The notes below the pieces were generated by a model. The model worked only from the letters and a program-made list of their open reading frames with translations. It was not told the DNA's origin and ran no database searches. Of a stretch of 64,000 bases of DNA, positions 46,994-57,095 are shown in pieces (position 1 is the first letter of the stretch; each line of letters starts with the position of its first letter). The translations under genes were made by a program, and so were the position numbers. The stretch is from Chlorokybus atmophyticus (taxonomy: Eukaryota > Streptophyta > Chlorokybophyceae > Chlorokybales > Chlorokybaceae). Location: the NCBI GenBank assembly GCA_009103225.1, contig RHPI01002910.1, positions 201,403 through 265,402 of the forward strand, written 5' to 3'.

Positions 46994-49900
46994 TTAATCT
47001 CTGACGTCATAGTACACGCATCTCTTGTTGTCACAGTCGCAGACAACATCATGACCATCAATCCGTGACAAGACTTGGGTTGTTGGGGAGCTTGCTGGGG
47101 AGGAACTAGCAACATGTACACGCGTACAACTTGCAGGTCTGCCTGTTCCCTACGTCACACAAGACTGAATACACGCGTACAATGAGTTTGATGCTTTGTC
47201 ATGTATGCATACACAACACCGCATGCCTGATTCATCTAAAAATGACACAGTGCATGCGCTATGCGCAGCTGAGGACCGCACGGAGTGAAAGCTGCGCATC
47301 CAGGTTTCAAGCAGCAACGTCAATATATGTGAAGAATGACTATTGTAATATCTTTTCTATAAAGACCATCAAGGATGTACAGGAGCTACAAGGGCCTTGG
47401 CAGGCAAGCGGGCTTACTCTACTGCAAACGCAGTCTTGTGGGCAGCGCCTTGTTGTGGCTGCAACGCTCGCATACCGGTGTAGTACACTACTGAAGCCAA
47501 GAAGAACCCGACAAACCAGGCGTATATGTATAAGCTGGTCCACACTGAGGGCACTTGAGCCGCGACTCCTGCTGCCTGGGCAACACACATCCCATCGTCA
47601 CAACGATAATGTACCGGACTGCAAGGTCCACAACGTGAAGCTGCTTGGGTTCAACGCTTAATACAAGCCATCACATGACTAGCGCAGTGCCGCTCTCAAG
47701 AGCCACATATGTATAGCTGCATACTGTCAGAAGCGCCAAAAGAACGTGTGCGGGCGTGCGTGTGCGGCCAGCATTGTGCGCACCTGAAGAAAGCCTGGGA
47801 TGTTGGGTGCAACGCCAGCTATTAATGCAGCAACAGCCACAGGGTTGACTCCGCCATGATACCAGTACGCCGCATCCCGATCCTAATACCATGCAGCATT
47901 GATGACGGGCTGACCAGCAACAACCCCACAGTTTTGGCATTCACTGATGGGGACGTGTTGATAGCCAGAAAACTTGCCTTGGAGTACAACGCATCAATGT
48001 CAAGCGTCCGCCTTCTAAGTAGAAAATAATCGGTGATGATGATACCGCCGACCGGGCCTAGCAGTGCAGAGTATCCAATGAGCCATGTATAGATGAACCC
48101 CTGTCGTCACCCAAGTCAGGTGGTAGAAATAGCCCACAATAGTTGCAACAAATGCCGCAAGTTGGCAAGCAACGAGTGCAGACCTGTGTGGATGATATCA
48201 GTCTCCACGGTGCAATTGCTACACCCAGTACGGCTGCAACGAGGCCCCCGGTGCGAAATGATATCTTATTCGGTGCGAGGTTGACCTGAATTCATGTATG
48301 CGAAGGTGAGGATGATCAAGCCTGCTGGCAGCAGTCATGTTTATGTCTTACAGCTTTCTTACACATTGCAATCGGCCTATGACGCTCGTGTCGAAGCTTA
48401 CCAGAGCATTTGCGGGTGCGACAACATTCGCAGCTGTGGGGACACGCACGAATGAGCTGTGAGTTTCCGCACAACTGGCGTCACTGTTGCAGACAATAAC
48501 GTGTGTACATGTGCAGTAAACCACCACATCACGAGTGGTTGCGAATAATGCTTGAAAAGCTTGACAGCACCGTTGAATGTTGTGCTTGCCACCCCACTCA
48601 AAGGACTGGTACATGTGGCACCTTACCTATATTGGTTGACAGCGTGGCGAGAAGCAGCCCGATGAGGGACAAGCAGGTGGGCAACAGGCCTTTAATACGG
48701 CTAAGCAGCTCAATCTGTTGATAACATGTAGCAGCAGCTTAGCTTTTGCGTATCAGGCTGCCAGAGCATGCAAGCAGCCTACCATAGACTGTTGAGTTTG
48801 ATGTTGGCTGGGTTACAGAGGATACTCACTGGATCAGCGATGGCATGGCCAAATATGACGACGGTGGCTGAGGTCACGGCCAGCCCAATAAATGTGAAAA
48901 GCGCCATAAACAACTGCACGCCAAGGAGAGACTCAAGACACAGTGTCACACGTGCATTTTGCGTTATAACATGACAGGCGCTCAAGGCTTTCATGCAGCT
49001 GTCAAGGAAATGCATGGCAGTGTGTGTGTAACAGAGATAGCATACCGGCAGGCCGATGGCTTGGCCGAGGAGCTGTTCGGTCTGGCTGCGTGCATATCGT
49101 GTGAAGTCCGGGATGTTCAGCGACAGCGTCGCCCAAAATCCAACATTTGCTACACACAATAACAACTAGAGTTACTGCGTTGACATCTTCAAGAGCTACT
49201 GCACATTCGGGACTTACCGGTCAGACTTGCAAAGAATACTGGCCAGAACTCGCCATGCTTCGGAAACCCGGGAGCAAACTGCGATGGCGCTGATAGCATG
49301 CTACCAAATCCTCCTGCCCTGATCATGTTGCATCGTGAAGCGTTGCCGATACATCATCAACGCCGCTTGCAGACTACATCACGTGTTGTACCTGAGGTAT
49401 GCCCATGCAAGGAGAGCCAAGCCCATCGCAATCAAAACGGGCGCAGCGTACTCCTCCACTTGGCGTATGGACTCGATGCCGCGCACAATGATTGCAACCT
49501 ACGATGGTTTTAGATTGATTGTCATCCATGTTCCTGCCTTTGAACTTGATGCATGTACGACAGTAGTTTCTACCTGTATGGCCCAGAAGACCATGAAGCA
49601 AGCAAACTGCGAGAGGGATATGGACATGATGTTGGTTGATGCTTGCGCAATGTTGTTGCCAGTGAGGGCGCTAACGAGGCGGTGAATGGCTGTGCCGCCA
49701 ACCCAAGTCTGCGGATAACATAACAAAGTCAACAACAACAACAGAGCTGATGTCAAGCACTGCTTGTCGCACCTGAATGCCAAACCACCCGCAGGCCACC
49801 AGCGCACGCAGGAGGGACGGGATGTTTGCGCCAAGCACTCCAAAGCTTGCGCGTGCCAGGACCGGAAATGGTACTGTGGATGGAGTGAGTGAGCGAGTGA

Positions 49901-51248
49901 GCGGGAGAGTGAGTTTGTGGGTGCGCAAGAGGGCTGCTAAGGAAGTGACTACGCAAGGGCGTGAGTGGTCGAGTGAGCGGGTAAATGAGTGAGTGAGTGA
50001 GTGACTGCACGAGGGGTCGTGGTCGAGTGACTGGCTCAGTGAGTGACGAAGCGAGCGAGTGAATGGGTGACTGAGTGACGGAACTAGCGGATAGCATCAA
50101 CCCACTCGATAGCACAAGGGGAAGGTGCATGCCTGACAGGCGGAACGTCTCAACAAGGCACGCGACAGAGGAAGCAAGTTCATTGTTGCATGGTGGCTTC
50201 TAACTCACTTCCGTACTTGGTGCCAGGGTGGCCGGTCAGCACCATAGGAAAAAGAACGATCACGTTGCCGAGAAACACTGTAAGGACACCCTGCCACCTA
50301 CAACCATTATGACTCCCGCAAACAGCAACAGAAACTACCAGTGAAACACCGTCAAAAGTAAACGATTTGTTACCATGACATTCCGAGCTCGACAAGGCTG
50401 CCAGCGAGGTAGTATGTTGGCACGCACACAACGAGGCCGATCCACAGCGAGGCCAAATCGTACACGCGAAATGTGCGGGCTGTTGTAAGCGTCGGCGCAA
50501 AGTCCTCATTGCTGAGCAAGTTAGCACACGTCTGTCAGTTGTACACGCATATGCGACTTATTTAAGGAGAAGAAGCTCACGTTATCTTATGCATATACAC
50601 AGAACGTATGGTGTACACATGCACAATGCACAAACCAGAAGTACATGCATACACACCACAAGTGCAGCTGCACATGTGTTGTACATGCATGCACGCAACT
50701 GTTTGCAAGTTACTTGTGTACGCGCAACACGTATGTAATAGCATGCCATGCACGATGCATGCAGTTGACTGCATGCATTGCGCTTTGGTTGCATGGCAGA
50801 GCAATGCAACGCAGCATTGTGTGGTACAGCACACTCGCAGGCAGGCACAATCTCTCATATATGCATACATGAGCGAGGGATGGGCGTCGACAGGGGTCCT
50901 GGCAGCAATTGGCTCAGTGAGCGCATTGAAGGCTTGCTTCAGGCCGCCTCCGCCTCTGTCTCCATCAGCGCTCCCGTCATAGCTGCCTCCCTGCGTGCTT
51001 GTTTCAGCAGCGTTGACAATATTCCTCCTCCTCCTTCTGGCAGTCCTCTTCCTGGTCCGTGTTGAAGAGCCCGTCAGCTGGGGTGTCGCCGCGGCCGAGC
51101 TTGGGAGGACGGCCACAGCCTTGACAGCTGGCAGCCTGGCTTGCAACAACGGCGACGCCGAGCTCGCGCTCGATGCCGGCCATGACAACGACAACAACGA
51201 CGACGAGTACGCCACGCCTGCCCTCGCCGCCGCCGCCGTGTAGGCCAT
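46994..51248 (-). CDS. NCS1-family nucleobase:cation symporter (PLUTO-like, plastidic)
   Basis: Uracil/purine-type transporter with 12 membrane helices. Start at ATG 51248. Exon 1 (50869-51248) encodes an Ala/Ser/Arg-rich leader consistent with a plastid transit peptide. Exons 50374-50511 and 50209-50297 follow in phase, then about eleven more to 47784; one near 47476-47560 encodes the last helix ([19 protein letters not shown]). Family motifs: [121 protein letters not shown]. The intron after LDIDALYSK starts with GC (47976-47977). The terminal exon is uncertain; a candidate ends at 46994 with [15 protein letters not shown]. Plants have one plastidic member of this type, and sequence order matches it closely. 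Substrate is inferred. Confidence 0.9.
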
Positions 51249-51684
51249 GCTGGCTACTACGACATTGTCAGCATCCACCTGCTGAAGGTGGATGTAAAGG
51301 CAGCGGCGGCGGCGGCGGCGGTGCAAGCTGGTCACGTAGCTGCTTCAGGGTGTGGGCCACCGGATCATCTGGTCGGGGAGCCTTCCAGGCCAGGTGCAAT
51401 CGCCAGCCTTCAGCAGCAACAACAGCTGCTTTCAGTGCTGCCATCGCTGCTTCAGCACAGCTTGCAAGCAACAGGTTTGTGTGCTTGCTTGATTTGTAGC
51501 ATGCTAAAGCTAGGCTGAGCTAGGGCTAGTCCTGTTGTATCAGCTGGAAAGCATGCTGCAAGCGTGTTCAGCTGTGCCGTCCTCAAGCATAACCAGATGT
51601 CCATATTGTGTCAAGCTAGGTGACCTCAATTGACGTTTGATCTTCAGTAGAGGGCATGTTGTGACGAGCAGTCAGGCGGCTTAT
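51249..51684. promoter_or_regulatory. Short divergent region between NCS1 and DHH genes
   Basis: The NCS1 coding start (51248, -) and the first safe in-frame codons of the DHH gene (about 51640, +) are separated by only about 400 bases, so the region probably holds a bidirectional promoter. It contains GGC/GGT triplets at 51300-51325. A first DHH exon ending at about 51475 is possible but would need a start overlapping the NCS1 leader. Confidence 0.4.
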
Positions 51685-53405
51685 ATGGGCGAGGAGGCAG
51701 AAGTACACAAGAAGGTGGACTTGACTGATCATGATGATGCTGTTGACCATATCAGTCTTGATACTGGTAGGGTATTGATGATCGTAACCCGGGTACAGGT
51801 AGCTTGTGTGTACCACTACCCATGCCCAGATGGAGTGTTTGCCGCAGTGGCAGCACACCTGTACCACAAAGCCATTGGCTGCAAGGTACCAACTGTGTCT
51901 GCCTCAGAGTTCCCGTGTACGCGCCTTTGCACGGCGCCATCACGTATGCACACCAGTGGACATGCACGTGTTAACCAACGCACATTATAGCATAGTAAGG
52001 TATACCTGTTCAAGCCAAGGCAACTGGTGTTTGGTCACAACGCGCATGCTTTGGCAGGTCGACTTCTATGCCAACACAGTGTTCTCGCCACTGTCGCTGG
52101 ATAGTTGGAACCCAGAATCATATGATGCGGTGTACATGCTGGACTACATTGGCCCTGCGGGCTATGCGCAAATGCTGGCAGCCAAGACAAAAAGTTGTGT
52201 CACCTTGCAAATGTCTACTCGAGCCCGCACGCTTAGCTTTAGCTTTGATGCCTCTTATTCTGGCTGACTCTTATCTTAGGTGTGGTCTTCATGCCAGCAG
52301 GCTGATTCTGTTGGACCATCACAAGACCGCTGCGGAGTGTTTGGCTGAGTCAGAGCTGCCATCGAACATAGAAACCACCATCGACATGGCGCGGAGTGGC
52401 GCCACCATTGCATGGGACTACTTCCATCAGAAAGCAAGCACGCAAGGTTTTTACATCCCATCACACCTGAACTGAGTGTTGCTTTCAGATTTGTCTTCTG
52501 TATACGATGGCTTCAACTCTTGTTGTAGAGTGAGACTCACTTGTGTTACCTCTTTTCTGTCCAGGGTTGGAGCTTGTGCAAGCGAAGGATAGGGAGCGTG
52601 TGGACTCATTGTTCAGATATATCGAAGACGCGGATCTCTGGCAGTGGAAGCTGCCAGGCAGTAAAGCCTTCACCTCTGGCTTGGGTGACTTGCAGCTGGA
52701 GATGGACATCAACCGCAACGGGAAGCTGTGGAGTGAGCTTCTGGCCCTGGAGCCCGCGGCACTAATCAGGAAAGGGGAGAGGAGTCTGAAGGCCAAAGAC
52801 GTTGCGTTGCAGCGAGCAATGGCCACGAGCTTTGTTATCGAGCTGGGCGGCCACGGCAGATGCTTGGTAAGGCTGGTTGGGTGGTGCCTCTCAAGTGGTG
52901 ATTGGTTGTGGTTGTCTGTGTGCGTGTGTTTGCCGTCGTCTCAGTGCACCGCAACAGCGCAGGCGGTGAGGGCAGATGAACTGAAGCATCTGAGAAGTGA
53001 GTTGGGCAACAGGCTCGCTCGCAAGAGCCTCAAAGCAGGGTTAAGGTGCGTGGTTGTTTTCTGTGACTGTCGTTCTTACAGCACAAAATGTTGCAACCAT
53101 CCATTGCTCTCTGCTACGCTGTGCAAGTGAACAGTTCTCTTCTTGGCAGAGGGATTGGTGCAGTGGTGTATACTCCATCAGAGGACACGAGCTTAGTGAA
53201 AGTGAGTCTGCGTAGCATTGGAGAAGAGGAAGACACCACAGTTATATCAAAGGTACCGGCTTCGCTGCACCAGGTTATGTTGCGCATGCGTGTGCACGCG
53301 CGTGTGACATGCTTCTTTGGCCAGGCTTATGGCGGAGGTGGGCACTGCGCTGCAAGTTCCTTCCTGATAAGCAAGCAAGATTTTGCAACATGGCTTGTGG
53401 ATTAA
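51685..53405 (+). CDS. DHH/DHHA1-family phosphoesterase
   Basis: Member of the DHH superfamily (RecJ/NrnA/exopolyphosphatase-like), metal-dependent phosphoesterases. Motifs: VYHYPCPDGVFAAVAAHLYH near the start; SYDAVYMLDYIGP in exon 2 (52059 onward); the signature LLDHHKTAAE at about 52308-52337; TIDMARSGATIAWDYF; a linker exon (52565-52866) with DADLWQWKLPGSKAFTSGLG; and the DHHA1 nucleotide-binding motif AYGGGGHCAASSF at the C-terminus (exon ending with TAA 53405). Exons near 51685-51885, 52059-52195, 52301-52435, 52565-52866, 52946-53045, 53150-53252 and 53325-53405. The start is uncertain: the ATG at 51685 is conservative and the open frame extends upstream to a plausible acceptor at about 51645. 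Eukaryotic homologues of this pattern occur in plants and algae; substrate is unknown. Confidence 0.82.
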
Positions 53406-53718
53406 GCTGCGACACCTCTTTGTGCATCTGAAAGGCACTCGTGTGTGGAGAACAGGTTGCAACGAGCCCATGGATTACAGGTGCAACCTGTCAGATGCGC
53501 GCAAGAGCAATCCCACACGCACGTACCAGCTAGTACTGTGGAGTGTTTGCATGTCGTGTTGGATGAAGTATAGCAAGCCTGTCCACGGACACCATGCAAA
53601 AGTGGTAGGATATGACTAGTATGGCTTAGCAGCATATGTGCGATAATTACAGGTTGAAGCCGCTATCCCTGTGCAGCAGGTGATATAAATAATGCAATAT
53701 AATAGTGTTGCCAGGCCA

Positions 53719-55450
53719 TCACTCTCTGTCATCAACAGCAAGCCTGGATCGGCCTTCATTGTCCAGCAGCTGCATGTCAAACTCCTCGTCGTCATCTTCG
53801 GGCTTGAACACCTTTTTCAAGCGGGCGAAGAAGCCCACCTTTGTCATCTTCTGTCGGCGCGCAGCCTCCTCTTCGGCAAATGTGGCATAACCGTGCACGG
53901 GCCTCACCACCTTGGACTCCTTTTCAAACCTCCTGAAGGCTTCCACCAGCTCGGCCGCGTCCCGCGAGTCCTCAACACTCAAGGCCGCTGCTTCTCCCTA
54001 CAGGACAACATGAAGGATATGCAGCGAGCCAATGCACACCCATACGGACAGCATGCAGTTCTGTAGCATATTCCCTGACAAAGATGGTTCACCAAGAAGG
54101 TGTACATTGCAACAATATTACACCATGTACCTCCTGCTCGTCTTCGACCATAGGTGAAGCCATGGAGAAGGTTGCCAAGCCAATGCGCCCGGCATCGCTT
54201 CCAGCAAAGGACACCGCTCCTACTTCACCCCTCCCATGCTCCTCGGCCTGCACGCACGCAGCAGAGCCCAACATGAAGCTGCTTGCGTGGACGCCTAGCA
54301 CAACTGTGCCATAAGACCCTTTCTCATGGACTGCTAGGCCCCTGGCTGCGGTGTGCGTGGCTCACCCTTATCACAGGTGTTTGCTCATTTGAAACCATGA
54401 CCTGCTGGGCCTCCTGTGACTGTGGCCGGCGCGACATAAACATGGTGAGGCCAGCCTGGGCCCAAAACATCCAGCATGAACAACATGGATGGATGATGAC
54501 GCTACCCCCCACAGAGCCTAGCTGACAGTGCATGGCAAAGCCTATCCGTGCCATTATCGTTACCTCATGTAACAGCCGATCGACGGACAGTACGCTTTGC
54601 CATCGTTTACGTATTCTTTGCAAGTCTTCTTGCTTGTGAACGGCATCAGCCTGCCAGAGCAACGTGATGTAATGGTTTAGCACTATAGCACTACAACATC
54701 CACGAGTGTGCAATGACAGCAACAGATACCTGATCTTGGGATGAAGTTGATTGACTTGGTGACTTTTTGCGCAGTGCACGTGTCACGAAGATGGCCGCGG
54801 CAATGGTGCACGCAAGTAACGACCCCAATAATGGTATGGGTGAGAGAAAGTCCACTGGTAACCTTGCCTGAGCAGAGACGAGGATGTCATGCAATGCAAT
54901 GAAGTGCAAATTGAGCAGAGACGGAGATGGGTTAGAAGAAACAAAGTCATTTGCCAAGTACCGGCCGGAAAGTTGTATTTGCTGCAATTGCTGCGATTGT
55001 GCGCGGGGCTGCCTGGCTGGCATCAATGGCTCTGCGTACGACTGCGGACGTGCTTGGGGGGAGGCATATCTCGCTGTTGCCGCCCTCGCTGTCCCGCAGC
55101 GGTATTCGTAAACAGAAGCCCTCTTGCACGTAGTTAGCATTGGTAAGCGAGTTGTACGCCGCTATCTCTTTGGAAGACATTGCGTATCTGCACAGCCGTT
55201 TATGATTGAATGTTGTGGCACATGACGACCGCTTGCGCCTACGTGTGTCCGTGTTTGCCCATGCTTGCGTGCCCTTGCATGCAAGCTCTGTGTGCGCATG
55301 CTGTTTGTGTTAAAATGCACGCGACAACACCACAGCCTGACCTCCTTGCAACTTTTGACAGCGTGTCTCCTCGAACGAGTGTGTACAGCTGGTCACTTGA
55401 TGTGGTAGCGTGAGCAGTCTGGCACACCAAAGAAACGCTGTCAGTGTTTT
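53719..55450 (-). CDS. LysM-domain single-pass membrane protein
   Basis: Exons in phase, 5' to 3': one ending at 55342 (start unresolved), 54962-55187, 54730-54867, 54564-54650, 54366-54455, 54131-54247 and 53719-53997. A single LysM domain spans the first junction: LYTLVRGDTLSKVARR joined to YAMSSKEIAAYNSLTNANYV then EGFCLRIPL. LysM binds N-acetylglucosamine-containing glycans such as peptidoglycan or chitin. It is followed by a Ser/Ala-rich linker and one helix (LLGSLLACTIAAAIFVTRAL) with a positive flank (RKK), then a tail with coiled-coil-like and acidic stretches (FARLKKVFKPEDDDEEFD). This suggests LysM on the lumen or outer side and the tail inside. No kinase domain is present, so it is not a LysM receptor kinase. 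The N-terminal exon and any signal peptide were not found; the upstream limit is approximate. Confidence 0.75.
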
Positions 55451-57095
55451 GGCAGGTCACGCCTGGCACTTCCACTTGAACTCTGCTTGAATAATCGCGT
55501 GTTTTGTTTAACTCTATACCGTGCAAGTGCTTCTGACCAAACGAACAGACAGGGAAGTCGTATTCAACCAAAACTTTGCACAGTCAGCCACGACAACTGA
55601 GCTGCTCAGTTCAGCTCAGTTCAGCTGTGGACAACTGGTTGGCACTGGTAATCTCCCCAGCAACATTTTAACGTTGGCTAGCAACCTACAGACTACCTCT
55701 TGTGAAGTATAACTCCACAGATCAAGGTACTTGCAGTTCTGTGCAACGTGACACAAATAGCCTTACACATTTGGCACTGTCTCTAGCACATTGTTGCTGC
55801 CTGACAGACGTCATGAGCGGATGCGTGTGTTCTTTGTTTGCATTGATCCATAGGCATTTCTCATAAGCATTGGACTGTGCATTGTAAAACCCTAAGGCAT
55901 GCCCTCAGCCAGTGCGCACACATTGCGAAAGGGTTAGCTGTCACATCATGCATCACACAATGTGGCGCACAAAGCATGCCTCTGGCACCTCACCTCATCA
56001 CTACGGACGCCCACCACAACCTCATTCCTCTTGACGTCCTTTCCCACGCCTCTCCCGCCGCCGCCGCTGCCGCCGCTGGCAGCAGCTCTGCAAGCCGTTG
56101 GGGGTGGCGCCTCTGCTACTCTTCGCCTTGGCCTAGCGCAGCGTAGCCTTCCTCCGGACACCTCCGTCGACCACGACAAGAACAGTCCTGCGCATGCCTC
56201 CCCAGCCAAGGACCCGGACACCGCCGCCACCGCCGCCGCCATGTTCTCAGCCTTATTTTCTACAATTTTGCCGCCAATTTTTTCTCCCAAAATGCCATGC
56301 CCGTTTGAGGAGCGCACGCTGCGGTCAGTTGGACGAGCCCGCAGCCGGGCATCAGCAACCTATTCAGCACGCTCGCCTGCATGCATATCGGGTCCAAGGC
56401 TTGATATCTGTAAGACAACGATATCAAAGTGCAGTGCCAGCAACAATCATTCCCTGCGCTCTGCATGTTGACGTGGCAGGCTGCACAGTCAGTGGGCGGA
56501 GGCGGCGGCGGCGGTGGTGGCGCCGGTGCATATAGCCGTCGTTACTCTTGGTAAAAGTTGCCGTGTGTTACAGAATTTGTTGATCAAACGGTGGTTGTGA
56601 AGCCAGGCGGAGGGGGAGGCGCGTCTGTCTCGTGGTAAGCTGTAGACTTTGCCAAGCATAAGATTGCTGTTGGCATTGGCACCATGTGTGCTTTTGCAAT
56701 CACACACACCTAGTTCTGGTCAGTTGAACTCTGTGCAAGAAATGTAACTCTGTAAGTGCTCTTTGAAAACGAGTACCAAAAAGCAGCAAAGCTGTTGTTG
56801 TCTTGATAAACTTGCATGCCACGAGTTTGTTTTCGTCTTTTTGGTGCATTGCAGCTCATGCGCACACACGACAGCACATGCAAGACCTGCGCTGAGCTCA
56901 CACTGCATGTCCCTGTGCGTCTTTCACAGGCGCCAACATACACAAAACAGAGCCCTGAGAGAGAGTGACCTCCACCCCTATTCCACACACCACAGACACA
57001 GACAACATGAGCTCAACGCGCCACTGAAGCCATGCCCTTCACCTCATAACCCTACCCACACACAACCCTCACGCACGCACACACACCCAACAACC
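55451..57095. other. Divergent spacer with low-complexity CG-rich block
   Basis: Lies between the LysM gene and the sirtuin. 56040-56250 is rich in GCC/CGC triplets and 56490-56525 in GGC/GGT. A 123-codon minus-strand frame (55946-56317) and the + strand frames over the same block are compositional and match no family. A short direct repeat 'tcagctcagttcagct' lies at about 55607-55622. Confidence 0.5.

Noticed and set aside
53719-55450. LysM receptor-like kinase
   Set aside because: No kinase motifs follow the membrane helix; the C-terminal tail is short and acidic and the gene ends at 53719.
55946-56317. 123-codon minus-strand frame upstream of the sirtuin
   Set aside because: Rich in Gly/Arg/Ala from GCC repeats; composition alone explains the open frame on both strands.
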